The notes below the pieces were generated by a model. It saw nothing but the letters and a program-made list of their open reading frames with translations, was not told the DNA's origin and did no database searches. A DNA stretch of 64,000 nucleotides from positions 29,753 through 93,752 of the forward strand of contig SVPY01000008.1 of the NCBI GenBank assembly GCA_015065615.1, in the 5' to 3' direction. The translations under genes and the position numbers were made by a program. Position 1 is the stretch's first letter, and the number at the start of each line of letters is the position of its first letter. Shown in pieces: positions 14,144 to 23,244 of this stretch. This DNA is from Oscillospiraceae bacterium (GTDB lineage Bacteria; Bacillota; Clostridia; Oscillospirales; Acutalibacteraceae).

Positions 14144-15952
14144 TTATCCGTTATTTTCGTTATCAATAGCAATATAGGAAAGCAAACCGCCCCAGTGGTA
14201 AAATTTATCGCTTCGTTTTAAACTGCATCCCATACCGTCGTAGCAGCTGTAGTTTTCGTGTACATGACCCTTTAAACGCCATTCCTTTAAAAGAAGCTCC
14301 TCCGATTTATCGGCTAAATCATTACACTCCTTTTTAAGCCCTGCGTGTTTTAAAGAAATATAGGTAAGATAATTCATAGGCGCCCAGATACAGCCGCGCC
14401 AATATACGTGGTCGGGGAAGGCGGGGTCGTTTCGGGAAACAGAGGGCAGTACGTATTCACCCCAGAATTCTTCAGTGTTATAGAAATGCTCGTCCATCAT
14501 TCTTCTTTTCTGAACTTCGCTTACACAGTCTGCCTGTAAAGCGTAGAAATTGGTGGGGGAGATTCTCTTGGAAAACTCGTTTTTCGCTAAATCCTTATTT
14601 AAGAAAAGACCGAATTCTTCGTCCCATAAGGTTATAAGGGCCTTTTCGGTTCTTTCTTTTCGGATTTCAAGCTCCCTGATAACTTCATTGTTCCCTAAAA
14701 TACGGGAGATTTCTATAAGGCTGCGGCAATCCATAATATAAAGACCCATAAGACCTACGTCCGCAAGCTGCATCAGATGGGTCTCCTCGTCAAACGATGC
14801 GTTATCGTACATAGGGGAATTATCAAGACCGCTTTCAAGGGCGGCGCCGAAAACGTCGCCGATGCAGGCTTTCTCTTCGGGGCGGTCGCTTAAAGGTTTA
14901 AAGGGATCGCTGCCCCAGCAGAGGTAACCTTCTTTTGTGGTTCTATGCTCAGAGAACCAGCGGTTCCATTTGAGTAAATTGGGGTACACTTTTTCTAAGA
15001 ACCACTTTTCAGGCCATCTCTTATAAACTTCAAGGCAGGCGTATGAGCCTACTGGAGGCTGAGAACGGTCACGGGATTTTAAATCGAATACACTGCCGAA
15101 ATTGGGAATAAAGCCCTTTTCGGTTACTTCATCGGTAATTGCTATGGCGTTAAGAAAAGCAAGTTCCTTATTTTCCAGCGATTCCATAATTGCCGCGAAG
15201 TAGGTGTCCCAGTCAAAAAGTATGTAGCCTCCTCTTTCTACGTTCCATATACGGGAAACGGGGGAGCAGATTCTTTCATGCTCAGGCTCGTAAATCGTGT
15301 CCCACGCAAGGCAGGTTTTCATGGCTGTGTAGCTTTCGGCGTGTTTACCGAATGCGCCGTTTGCTTTATTGAGCAGAGCTTTATTTTTATCGTAAATTTC
15401 CTGTACTTCAGAGAGGGTACAGGGCGCGGTGGAAATTACGAGAGGTTTATCGAGAGTTACCGCAATATAAGGGGAGAGAGACGCGGTGTGCTTAATATCT
15501 GTGATATTGCCCGTTGTGAAAATTTCAAAGCGTCGGCTTTCGAAATCACCGTAAATCTTACCGTTCTTTTTGCTTATGCTGCCTTCCTTGCCCCATAAAA
15601 GGCAGGCTTCAATAATGAGCACGGGTGTTCTTATGCCGATTTTCAAAGGTGTTACCATTATATACTGCTCATCGTTTTCTGTAGCAGTTTTTACGTCGAT
15701 TTCAAGGTCTTTGTATTTTAAATTGAGCTGTGTACAGCTGCCGTCGTAACTTCTTGCGCCGGGGAAAATCTGCTCGTCGTTTTTATTCTCCCTGCCTACA
15801 AGGCTTTCGCGCAGTATGTGTTCGCTGCTGTAGTCCTTAATACATAAATTAACGGTAAAGCCTTCGGGCAGGTGGGAGTAAGATAGCACACTTCTTGTGT
15901 TCCAGGTATTCCAGCCTTTGTTTGTGTTCTTTTTCAGTATTTTGTAGTTCAT
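14144..15952 (-). CDS. GH63/MGH1-like (alpha/alpha)6-barrel glycoside hydrolase
   Basis: A 602-residue enzyme without signal peptide. The C-terminal two thirds is an (alpha/alpha)6 barrel with family landmarks FDWDTYFAAIM (about residue 247), ESGLDNSPMYD (about 378) and YWRGCIWAPMNYL (about 525), as in GH63-type glucosidases and mannosylglycerate-hydrolase-like proteins; the N-terminal part is a beta domain. Likely cytoplasmic hydrolysis of an alpha-glycoside; the exact sugar cannot be read from sequence. It is the only gene between two near-identical 5S units, so recombination between those could delete or duplicate it. Confidence 0.82.
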   Translation of the reverse strand: MNYKILKKNTNKGWNTWNTRSVLSYSHLPEGFTVNLCIKDYSSEHILRESLVGRENKNDEQIFPGARSYDGSCTQLNLKYKDLEIDVKTATENDEQYIMVTPLKIGIRTPVLIIEACLLWGKEGSISKKNGKIYGDFESRRFEIFTTGNITDIKHTASLSPYIAVTLDKPLVISTAPCTLSEVQEIYDKNKALLNKANGAFGKHAESYTAMKTCLAWDTIYEPEHERICSPVSRIWNVERGGYILFDWDTYFAAIMESLENKELAFLNAIAITDEVTEKGFIPNFGSVFDLKSRDRSQPPVGSYACLEVYKRWPEKWFLEKVYPNLLKWNRWFSEHRTTKEGYLCWGSDPFKPLSDRPEEKACIGDVFGAALESGLDNSPMYDNASFDEETHLMQLADVGLMGLYIMDCRSLIEISRILGNNEVIRELEIRKERTEKALITLWDEEFGLFLNKDLAKNEFSKRISPTNFYALQADCVSEVQKRRMMDEHFYNTEEFWGEYVLPSVSRNDPAFPDHVYWRGCIWAPMNYLTYISLKHAGLKKECNDLADKSEELLLKEWRLKGHVHENYSCYDGMGCSLKRSDKFYHWGGLLSYIAIDNENNG

Positions 15953-15990
15953 ATTCCGATTCCTTTCCGTTAAGTAATGGTATTACAAAA

Positions 15991-16019
15991 ATTATATATA
16001 AATATTTAAGCAAATACAA
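15991..16019 (-). promoter_or_regulatory. Promoter of the GH63-like gene
   Basis: Minus strand TTGTAT (16019-16014), 17-bp spacer, TATAAT (15996-15991), about 38 bases before the ATG. Confidence 0.7.
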
Positions 16020-16037
16020 TACCGAAATCTTTCGGAA

Positions 16038-16075
16038 ATAAAAAAAGAAGAGGTTCTTCAAGTGAAGAACCTCTT
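16038..16075 (-). terminator. Terminator of 5S unit 2
   Basis: Perfect 12-bp stem AAGAGGTTCTTC / GAAGAACCTCTT with a 4-nt loop and T-run on the minus strand. Unrelated in sequence to the unit 1 terminator although the 5S parts are nearly identical. Confidence 0.9.
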
Positions 16076-16085
16076 TTGTGTTTGT

Positions 16086-16201
16086 GTTGGCGAAAACCTA
16101 TTGTCCCGGGCCGTTACCAGCCAAGTATCGTGGGCACACGCGAGCTTAACTTCTGTGTTCGGGATGGGAACAGGTGGACCCTCGCAGTAATCAACACCAA
16201 C
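16086..16201 (-). rRNA. 5S ribosomal RNA (unit 2, distal copy)
   Basis: Identical as far as I can read to the 5S at 13740-13855, offset by exactly 2346 bases. Second of a tandem pair. Confidence 0.93.
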
Positions 16202-16226
16202 TTGAAACAATTCCTAAAAAGGAAGT

Positions 16227-16342
16227 GTTGGCAAAAACTTATTGTCCCGGGCCGTTACCAGCCAAGTATCGTCAGCACACGCGAGCTTAACTTCTGTGTT
16301 CGGGATGGGAACAGGTGGACCCTCGCAGTAATCAATACCAAC
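16227..16342 (-). rRNA. 5S ribosomal RNA (unit 2, proximal copy)
   Basis: Identical as far as I can read to the 5S at 13881-13996. The 25-base spacer to its partner is also identical between the units. Confidence 0.93.
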
Positions 16343-16346
16343 TTGT

Positions 16347-16404
16347 TTCATGCCGTCTCTCTCGACGGCTTAGATATAATATCACAACCTTTCCTTAATG
16401 TCAA
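16347..16404 (-). promoter_or_regulatory. Promoter and leader of 5S unit 2
   Basis: Minus strand TTGACA (16404-16399), 17-bp spacer, TATTAT (16381-16376), leader hairpin GCCGTC-GAGAGA-GACGGC. The leader matches unit 1 except for one loop base; upstream of the leader the sequences are unrelated except for the promoter hexamers. Confidence 0.88.
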
Positions 16405-16447
16405 TACTTTTTTAAAATATTTTTTTAAAATTATTTTCAGCTTATTT

Positions 16448-17803
16448 TTAATTATAATAAATGTGATTTTCACCTCTTTCTACGAAGAAAAGCTGTTCCT
16501 CCTCGCCGTTTTCGGCGTTGATATAGCTTAATATTTCTACTTTTTCACTTTCGTTTTCGTATTCGCACGTAAATTCATAGCATAAAACTTCGTTTTCGCC
16601 CTCGGTAGGGATAAGGGCGAGGCTATACGATGTTATGCTTAGATTTTCGTTTATTTTACTTTTCGCTTCATCGGGGCTGAGTGCGGGAGTAAGGTTGCCT
16701 CTTTCGCGGTGATTCATAAGGTAGCCTTCCGCTTCATATTCCACCATTTTGCCCTCTTTAAGCTCAACGGTGATTTTGATAAGGTCGGGGTAAAGCAATA
16801 TACCGTTTTGAACAGGATAAAAGTTTATGGTGCAGGTGTTATCGTTTATAACAAAGCTTGTTTCCTTTATATTATCATCAAACCCGCTTTCGCTTAAAAA
16901 TTCTTTAGCCTCTTTTAAAGCGTCCTCATAATTTAAATTACTTTCAACGTAATCCCCGGTTTTCTTGGCAAAACTGATTTCTCCGCCTTTTTTGGTTACC
17001 AAGGCTTTTAAATTTTCGCCCGTAATTTCAAAAGCTGAAAGGGCGCCATCGGTCTCAAATTCGCACTTTAAAAGCGACGGATCGGCATCAAGGAAATCGG
17101 CGGCAATATTTATCGCTTCTTCTTTGGTGATTTCCTCTTTATTTTCAAGGTAAAGGGCAATTCTTCTTTTTATATGGGAGGAAAAAGGTCCGTCGTAAAC
17201 AAGCCCCTGAAAAGCTTCTGACTCTTCCGAGAATTTTTTCAGAGCGGCATCGAATTTATCCCCTTCGGGTAAGGCTAAGTCGCGGTTAAATACATTTAGC
17301 ACGGTAGAGATGCTTTTTTCGTCCATAGAACTGCCTAAATTGTTTCTTATATTTTCGCATTCCTCATTAAGTTTATCTATATATATGGAAAGTGTATTGA
17401 AATTTTCAAGTTCTTCCGCGGTGGGGGATTCCTCCCTTGCGATTTTATTTCCAATATATCGGGCGTAATCCTCGCATATTGAAAGAAGGCTCTCTATTTT
17501 GCCGCTGTTATTTTCGCTGAAAGGGAGCGCGGCGGCACCTGCTTTAGCCGCAGAGCAGCAGGAAATAATGGTATCGGTAGCCTTGTGCTGTAAATTATCT
17601 CCCGAAGAATATTTGATTTTCTTAAGCGTAAGCGAGGTTTTTTCCAGATTATCCCCAAGCTGACCCAAAGCGCCGCGGTAGCTTATTTCAAGATGGTTTA
17701 AATAATTATCCCCTATGTCAAAAAGTCTGGTTATAAAAACACCGCCAAGAGTAAGGCTCAGTATAAGAATAAAAGCGATGAATATGCTGATATGCTTTTT
17801 CAT
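16448..17803 (-). CDS. ypeB: Spore germination protein YpeB
   Basis: A 451-residue protein with a single N-terminal membrane anchor (about 5-27), a long helical region (about 35-200) and a C-terminal repeat region of PepSY-like (YPEB) domains, e.g. TKEEAINIAADFL and NYEDALKEAKEFLSESGF, matching YpeB. In Bacillus, YpeB localises and stabilises the cortex-lytic enzyme SleB in the spore inner membrane. Its presence points to an endospore former. No sleB is adjacent; upstream sequence (17804-17892) holds only a short leader. Confidence 0.88.
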   Translation of the reverse strand: MKKHISIFIAFILILSLTLGGVFITRLFDIGDNYLNHLEISYRGALGQLGDNLEKTSLTLKKIKYSSGDNLQHKATDTIISCCSAAKAGAAALPFSENNSGKIESLLSICEDYARYIGNKIAREESPTAEELENFNTLSIYIDKLNEECENIRNNLGSSMDEKSISTVLNVFNRDLALPEGDKFDAALKKFSEESEAFQGLVYDGPFSSHIKRRIALYLENKEEITKEEAINIAADFLDADPSLLKCEFETDGALSAFEITGENLKALVTKKGGEISFAKKTGDYVESNLNYEDALKEAKEFLSESGFDDNIKETSFVINDNTCTINFYPVQNGILLYPDLIKITVELKEGKMVEYEAEGYLMNHRERGNLTPALSPDEAKSKINENLSITSYSLALIPTEGENEVLCYEFTCEYENESEKVEILSYINAENGEEEQLFFVERGENHIYYN

Positions 17804-17892
17804 AAAAATATCCTTTCAGATTCCGTTCTTTGAAGATATTTTTACCTGAAAAGCGCAAATTATAAGCATAAAACAGAACATAATAAAATAAG

Positions 17893-17936
17893 AAGGAAAG
17901 CCGCGGTATTTATAAAATAAAACCGATGCTTTCCTT
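17893..17936 (-). terminator. Probable terminator of the MFS gene
   Basis: AAGGAAAGC / GCTTTCCTT stem with an inner CGGT/ACCG extension, T-rich tail on the minus strand, between ypeB and the MFS gene. Confidence 0.6.
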
Positions 17937-17964
17937 AATGGATTTAAAGTTTAAACATTAAATT

Positions 17965-19377
17965 TTAATAATATATTTTTACTTTGGGGCGTTTTCTTGC
18001 TTCCTTTAGTTCATCAAGTTCTTCCACGTCCTTTTCGGGTGTGAAGTGGCGCCAGAACTTAGTGAGAATAATGCCCATTGAAGCCAAGCAGATAAACCTT
18101 GCCAGTGTGGAGAACTGAACGGAATAAACGGGCAGACCGAAGAAGTTCATAAGGGTGTCGCCTGAAATTGAGCTTATGTAAGTGCCCGTCATCATACCTA
18201 AAAGTGCAAAGAGGTTACAGCCCATAGCATTGAAAACGGTATGAACGGTAGCTTTATCTTCGGGAAGATTCATATAGAAGATATTGGCGTAAGCAAAGTT
18301 AATGCCAACGCTTATAATGTTCTGAATAAGTGCGGTAGGTACCCACATCCATGTGGTATCTTTAGTCATTAAGAACATGGGAATTTCGGTAGGAGCAAAT
18401 AAAAGTACCGAAATACCGAAGGTTTTTACCCATCCGTGGTTACGCAGTATCTTTTTCCAGAATCCCTGAGTAAAGAGAAGTATAAAGGTATAACACAGGC
18501 TTATGGTGTTCATAAGCGTGTAAGAGAAATCAAAATGGTTTAAAAGATGGTAGGTCCATGTGCCGTTATTGAGGTTTGCTATAAAGTTCCACGCAAACAT
18601 CAAAAGCATACAGTAAAGGAATTTTTTATACTTAAATGAAAGCGTGAAAATTTCCTTGATTTTCGGGAGACTTGTGTGGGGATAGGGGTATTCCTTAGCG
18701 CAAGCCTGCATAATAACGTCCAGAAGCACCATAACGAAGGCGGCGTAACGCAAACCCAGAATAAGCTGTTCCTGAAAGGCGCTGCCCTGTACGGCATCGG
18801 TAATAATACCGCTGAAGAAGAGGATAAAGCTGCTCATTATCGTGGAGAAAATCTGATTAAGAACAAGGAATTTTGTTCTTTTCTCATTATCTTCAGGGTA
18901 GAATTTATAAAACCATGGCGTAAAGCCGGGGCTGAAAATGGAGTAAACCGAGTAAGCAAGGAATAATATAACTATAAACCACGTAAGCCTTTGGCTCGTA
19001 TCCGTTACGAATAATGGCATAAGGTTGGTTGCCACTATGTACATAAAATAGAAGTAAATTTTGGAAAGGAGCAAAATTAATTTACGCTTTTTTATTCTTT
19101 CCAGAATAAAGGGAGAGAACAGGCTGAAAAGGCCGCCGATGTAGGGGATAAAACTGATAATACCCGCGCCGGTAATATCAATACCGTACATGGTAAGGAA
19201 GCCCGTATAGAAAATACCCGTAATAAATACGTTGTAAAATGAGGCGGCAAGGCTGCTGCCGAGGGTAATAAGTCTTCCTTTGGCTTTTTCTTCTTTTGTG
19301 CTGTAAATTTCTTTAAGGGAATCTGTATAAGCTTTTAAATGAAGCTTCATAGTATTTTTATGCCTTTGCCCTCGCAA
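17965..19377 (-). CDS. Major facilitator superfamily transporter
   Basis: A 470-residue protein with about 12 hydrophobic segments and short loops, including FLTMYGIDITGAGIISFIPYIGG near residue 60 (segment quoted in part) and basic cytoplasmic loop ERIKKRKL. It resembles MFS proteins of sugar-related gene sets but substrate cannot be predicted. I keep the TTG start at 19377 because GAGGGAG lies 5 bases ahead; an ATG at 19350 (residue 10) is the alternative with a weaker ribosome site. Confidence 0.8.
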   Translation of the reverse strand: MRGQRHKNTMKLHLKAYTDSLKEIYSTKEEKAKGRLITLGSSLAASFYNVFITGIFYTGFLTMYGIDITGAGIISFIPYIGGLFSLFSPFILERIKKRKLILLLSKIYFYFMYIVATNLMPLFVTDTSQRLTWFIVILFLAYSVYSIFSPGFTPWFYKFYPEDNEKRTKFLVLNQIFSTIMSSFILFFSGIITDAVQGSAFQEQLILGLRYAAFVMVLLDVIMQACAKEYPYPHTSLPKIKEIFTLSFKYKKFLYCMLLMFAWNFIANLNNGTWTYHLLNHFDFSYTLMNTISLCYTFILLFTQGFWKKILRNHGWVKTFGISVLLFAPTEIPMFLMTKDTTWMWVPTALIQNIISVGINFAYANIFYMNLPEDKATVHTVFNAMGCNLFALLGMMTGTYISSISGDTLMNFFGLPVYSVQFSTLARFICLASMGIILTKFWRHFTPEKDVEELDELKEARKRPKVKIYY

Positions 19378-19557
19378 AAGCTCTCCCTCTTGGAGATGTT
19401 ATTTTTACGATTGCATTTTAGCATTATAATTTGATAAATACAATAGGTAAATGTGTTTTCGGAAAAATATTTTTTCGGTCGAATTTAAAATAAACTATTG
19501 TTTTTTTGTCTTAAAAACTTTATCATAGTAATATAAAGAACAGGGAGGGAATTTTTT

Positions 19558-20382
19558 ATGTTAAACATTATTAAAAACACTATAAATATAGGTTTACAGA
19601 AGCCTTTTACCATAATCCACATGACCGACACTCACGTTACAGGTGCATATGACAGCGAAAACGAAAGATTAAAAGAGGAATATAAAGCAAGATCCATAAG
19701 ATTCCCCAACGCAGAGGATTACTGCAACTTCGTTTCAAAGCTTTCCAAGGAAGAAAACTACCCCATTATGCACACGGGCGATTTTATAGACTACGTTTCA
19801 AAGGAAAACCTTGATAAAGCCAAAAAATATTTTGATGAAAACGATATTTTTATGGCAGCAGGCAACCACGAATTTTACCGACCCGATGACCCGGGAGTTG
19901 AAAATAAAGAGTACAGAGATTCGGGCTTTGAAATAATAAAGGATTATTTCAATAATAATATTCTTGCGGATAAAAAAGAGGTAGGCGGCGTTAATTTTGT
20001 TGCTCTCGATAACTCCTACGGTTATTTTGAAAATTGGCAGATCGATTACCTTGAGGAAATAATAAAAGAAGGCAAGCCTATTATCATTCTTATTCACTGG
20101 CCTTTACATACAGAGCGCTTCACAAGGACCTTTATCGGCAGAGAGAGAGTTTCGCCTGTTTTATGCGTGCCCGAGGAATTGATGGCGGATTACCCCGAAA
20201 GAGCAAAAGAGAGATTCAAAGCCGACGATGCAACCAAGAAAATGTACGGTATTATAAAGGATAATCCTCTTATCAAAGCCGTGCTTACAGGTCACGAGCA
20301 TATGGATTTTACCGATGAAATTAACGGTAAGCCTCATCTTTTAACCGGTCTTTACTCTATAAGGATTATTGATATAGTTTAA
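19558..20382 (+). CDS. Metallophosphoesterase
   Basis: A 274-residue cytoplasmic calcineurin-like phosphoesterase with MTDTHV (near 22), HTGDFIDY (near 73), AAGNHEFY (near 100), IHWPLH (near 178) and TGHEHMD (near 243), i.e. all metal ligands present. No relation beyond the fold to the enzyme at 10458. It starts a three-gene operon (16- and 15-base gaps) with a small membrane protein and a PII-like protein. SD AGGGAGG is strong. Confidence 0.85.
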   Translation: MLNIIKNTINIGLQKPFTIIHMTDTHVTGAYDSENERLKEEYKARSIRFPNAEDYCNFVSKLSKEENYPIMHTGDFIDYVSKENLDKAKKYFDENDIFMAAGNHEFYRPDDPGVENKEYRDSGFEIIKDYFNNNILADKKEVGGVNFVALDNSYGYFENWQIDYLEEIIKEGKPIIILIHWPLHTERFTRTFIGRERVSPVLCVPEELMADYPERAKERFKADDATKKMYGIIKDNPLIKAVLTGHEHMDFTDEINGKPHLLTGLYSIRIIDIV

Positions 20383-20398
20383 TGAAAGAGGAATAATA

Positions 20399-20899
20399 AT
20401 GGAAATAAAAAATAAAACGAAGTTAATTAATATACTTACTTATTCCGCTATGGGTGCGTCGGTGCTTTATCTAATTGCCTCGCTTCTTGTGAACTACGTG
20501 CCTTCAATAGTAGCGACCCTTATGCTGCCTGCAAATACTCCCTACGAAGCCGCTGCAGACAGATTCTATCTTATAAGTGTTTATATTACCTTTGCGGTAA
20601 TTATGCTTCACGCCCTTATGGTGTTTTTCAAAACTAAAAAGGGTAGCCCCTACAGATGGTACCACGCGGTTTTCACTGTTATCGCTGCGCTTTTCGCCAT
20701 ACTTTTCCCCACATTTATGAGTATGATGGGTCTTGTGGATATTACTTATCTTTATACCACGGGTACATACAGCGAAATCTGCTATAATTATATGACTAAG
20801 CTTTATCAGGCAGAAACAGTTGTAAGGTTTATAAGCGTTATAGCTACTGCCCTTTCCGTAGGTGCTTTTTGCGGCGGATGGGAAGGAAAAAAGAAATAA
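20399..20899 (+). CDS. Four-helix membrane protein of unknown function
   Basis: 166 residues with four hydrophobic segments (about 13-35, 58-78, 92-118, 138-158). No family recognised. It sits between a metallophosphoesterase and a PII-like protein with tight spacing, so it is co-expressed with them. AGAGGA precedes the ATG. Confidence 0.7.
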   Translation: MEIKNKTKLINILTYSAMGASVLYLIASLLVNYVPSIVATLMLPANTPYEAAADRFYLISVYITFAVIMLHALMVFFKTKKGSPYRWYHAVFTVIAALFAILFPTFMSMMGLVDITYLYTTGTYSEICYNYMTKLYQAETVVRFISVIATALSVGAFCGGWEGKKK

Positions 20900-20914
20900 A
20901 AAGGAGAAATAAAA

Positions 20915-21250
20915 ATGCAGCTTGTTTTTATAGTTCTTAACAAAACAGAATGCCTTAAGGATATACTTATGGGATTTTACGATGCCGGTATAAAAGGCGC
21001 AACTGTTATTGAAACCAGCGGTATGGCCCGCTGCCTTACCGAAATGGAGGAGCTGCGTTTTTTAGGTTCCCTTAATGTGCTTTTAAACCCGGAGCAAAAG
21101 CATAACAAAACTATTTTTATTGCAACCGATGATAATATGATTCCTGTTATTTCAAAAATAGTTAACGAAGTAACGGGAGGCCTTCATATGCCCGATACGG
21201 GTGTTATGCTCTCGGTTCCTATAGGTTATGCCGAAGGATTTGTAAAATAA
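20915..21250 (+). CDS. PII/GlnB-like small regulatory protein
   Basis: 111 residues with the ferredoxin-like beta-alpha-beta layout of nitrogen-regulatory PII-like proteins: MQLVFIVLNKTECLKDIL, a long loop around residues 35-60 and a C-terminal TGVMLSVPIGYAEG strand. The T-loop uridylylation Tyr of true GlnB is not evident, so it is a PII-like protein, perhaps sensing a small ligand for the adjacent membrane protein (inference). Confidence 0.6.
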   Translation: MQLVFIVLNKTECLKDILMGFYDAGIKGATVIETSGMARCLTEMEELRFLGSLNVLLNPEQKHNKTIFIATDDNMIPVISKIVNEVTGGLHMPDTGVMLSVPIGYAEGFVK

Positions 21251-21263
21251 AAATGCAAAAAAG

Positions 21264-21294
21264 TACCGCGGATTTTTACTTTCCGCGGTATTTT
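21264..21294. terminator. Bidirectional terminator
   Basis: TACCGCGGA / TCCGCGGTA stem flanked by A and T runs, between the convergent PII-like and MBL-fold genes. Confidence 0.88.
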
Positions 21295-21316
21295 ACGTTT
21301 ATAAATATATTTAATT

Positions 21317-22165
21317 TTAGAATAATTTGAAGTCGCCGTGAGCATGGGGGCAGCTTAAAACGGCGCCTAATTCTTCCATCCATTTGCGTGTCAAAAGGGT
21401 GTTGAAAGGTCCGGTGCCTTCGCCCTTTTCGCCGACGTTTTCCCAAAGCCAGTAAGGAGCGCAGTAAAGGCATATTTTAGGTTTAACTATACTGTAAAAT
21501 TCTTTGTTTACGCCGTTCTGACCGTGGTGAGCCATCTGTACGATGTCGCATCTAAGTTTTTCGTGGGGAATGGTTTTAAGAAAATCTATGCCTGCCTCTT
21601 CACCTAAATCACCGAGAATGAGCACGTCTCTTTTGGGGAAGTGAAGCTTAAAAACGGAAGAACTGTCGTTAATTGTGTTATATTTTTCGTAGCCTTCGCT
21701 GTCTTTAAGTATTTCTATTTTAAGCTCGCCGCAGTTAATGGTATTGCCTCTAATAAGCTTTTTGGGCTTTATGTTAAATTTATCAAGAAGCGACAAAAAT
21801 TTCGTGCAAGGGGCAAAGCTTGTGCCGCGCTCTACGGTTAATAACCATTCGGTTTCGGGAAAATCAAAATAAAGTTCACCTATTTCAATATCGAACTGTG
21901 GCAAATTCTCCATTAAGTACATTAAAGAACCAAAGTGGTCTTCGTGAGCGTGGGTTATTACCCATGTATCCACCTTTTTGTTCCGCTCTTCAAGGAGACT
22001 GTAAAGGTACATAGCATCCTCTTCATAGGGCTGACCGCCGTCTATCATACAAGTTTTTTTGTCGGGGGTTTCAATTAAGTAACCCATCATCTGATATTTG
22101 TAGCGGTTTGCATACTGCAAAACATAGCCGCCGCCAAGGTTTACGTCGAGCAAATTCATGTTCAT
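21317..22165 (-). CDS. MBL-fold (ComEC/Rec2-like) metallohydrolase
   Basis: A 282-residue metallo-beta-lactamase-fold protein with THAHEDH at residues 71-77 and a later LILGDLG and QMAHHGQNG that supply further metal ligands; this spacing resembles the soluble hydrolase domain of ComEC-like proteins. No membrane part or signal peptide. Substrate unknown (nuclease or phosphodiesterase possible). Its start overlaps the stop of the upstream small membrane protein by 4 bases (ATGA), so the two are coupled. Confidence 0.8.
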   Translation of the reverse strand: MNMNLLDVNLGGGYVLQYANRYKYQMMGYLIETPDKKTCMIDGGQPYEEDAMYLYSLLEERNKKVDTWVITHAHEDHFGSLMYLMENLPQFDIEIGELYFDFPETEWLLTVERGTSFAPCTKFLSLLDKFNIKPKKLIRGNTINCGELKIEILKDSEGYEKYNTINDSSSVFKLHFPKRDVLILGDLGEEAGIDFLKTIPHEKLRCDIVQMAHHGQNGVNKEFYSIVKPKICLYCAPYWLWENVGEKGEGTGPFNTLLTRKWMEELGAVLSCPHAHGDFKLF

Positions 22166-22395
22166 ATAAATACTCCTTTTGTTATATTAAATCCGGGGAA
22201 AACTATTGTTAATATCAGTAAAACAGCAGCTATAATAATTGCAGCCCAGCCGGAAAACACAATAGCTTTAATGGACCACTCTGTGGGGTCTCCGCCATCT
22301 ACAAAACGCCGGTGCTCCATTTCCCATATAATATCGGGGTTAGTTATAGCTATAAATCCATAGATGGGTAATATTATTATAAATAACCACTGCAT
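22162..22395 (-). CDS. Small membrane protein, DUF6199-like
   Basis: 77 residues with two hydrophobic segments (about 2-18 and 45-70) flanking a conserved-looking loop NPDIIWEMEHRRFVDGGDPT. This layout (NP..W....H....GG.PT) fits DUF6199-type small proteins of unknown function; the family call is tentative. Translationally coupled to the MBL-fold gene by a 4-base overlap. Confidence 0.6.
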   Translation of the reverse strand: MQWLFIIILPIYGFIAITNPDIIWEMEHRRFVDGGDPTEWSIKAIVFSGWAAIIIAAVLLILTIVFPGFNITKGVFI

Positions 22396-22590
22396 AAATT
22401 ATTTCACTTCCTTTTTCTTTTATTATAAAGCAATCTATCAGTAAACTCAACTACATATCTGCATTAACAAAAAATTTACTTATAATTATAAAAGTCTTTA
22501 AAATAATACTGTTAATTTTCCATTATTTATGTTATACTTATATGGAATGTAAATTTATAATGGATAAGTAGCGTGAAAGGGGTGGCGAAA

Positions 22591-23211
22591 TTGAAAATAC
22601 TTGGTATTGACCCCGGGTATGCCATAGTAGGTTACGGCGTTGTAGACTTTTCAGGCGGCAGATATCGCTCACTTGAGCACGGCGCTATAATTACCGAGGC
22701 AGGGGAAGATTTTAACCACCGCCTTGAAATTATATTCGACAGATTAAACGAAATTATTTCCATACATAAGCCCGACTGCATTTCAATTGAAAAGCTTTAT
22801 TTCCAGAATAACCAGAAAACCGCCATAAACGTAGCAGAAGCAAGAGGCGTTTGCCTTTTAGCGGCACAAAAAGCAGGAGTGAAAATTTTTGAATACACTC
22901 CCTTGCAGGTAAAAAGTGCTTTAACAGGCTACGGCAAGGCGGAAAAATATCAGGTTATGGAGATGACCAAAAGGCTTCTAAATTTAAAAGAGACTCCTAA
23001 GCCCGACGATACTGCCGATGCTTTGGCTTTGGCTATTACTCACGGCAGATGCTCAAGTTCAATATTCCCCGACACTTATAAAATAAGCAGTACAATAAAC
23101 GATAAAACACCAAACAGTCAGCTTCCGCCTACCAAGGCTTTGATAGCCGAAATATTGGCAAAAGAAAAAAGAGTTTACGTAAGAAAACCACCCCAGAGCG
23201 GTAAACAATGA
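22591..23211 (+). CDS. ruvC: Holliday junction resolvase RuvC
   Basis: RuvC nicks Holliday junctions symmetrically. Start set at the TTG at 22591, which gives the normal N-terminus MKILGIDPG and has AAAGGGGTGG 5 bases ahead; a GTG 18 bases upstream would overlap the ribosome site. Catalytic acids visible: D7 (GIDPG), E in SIEKLYFQNN (about 68), and the pair in DDTADALALA (about 138-145). A C-terminal extension of about 40 residues beyond typical RuvC ends in a basic tail. First gene of ruvC-ruvA-ruvB. Confidence 0.95.
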   Translation: MKILGIDPGYAIVGYGVVDFSGGRYRSLEHGAIITEAGEDFNHRLEIIFDRLNEIISIHKPDCISIEKLYFQNNQKTAINVAEARGVCLLAAQKAGVKIFEYTPLQVKSALTGYGKAEKYQVMEMTKRLLNLKETPKPDDTADALALAITHGRCSSSIFPDTYKISSTINDKTPNSQLPPTKALIAEILAKEKRVYVRKPPQSGKQ

Positions 23212-23244
23212 TATTTATATATAGAAAAAGAAGAGAAATTAATT

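Noticed and set aside
15278..15598. 106-residue plus-strand frame inside the GH63-like gene
   Set aside because: Overlaps the well-supported minus-strand glycosidase and has no ribosome site.
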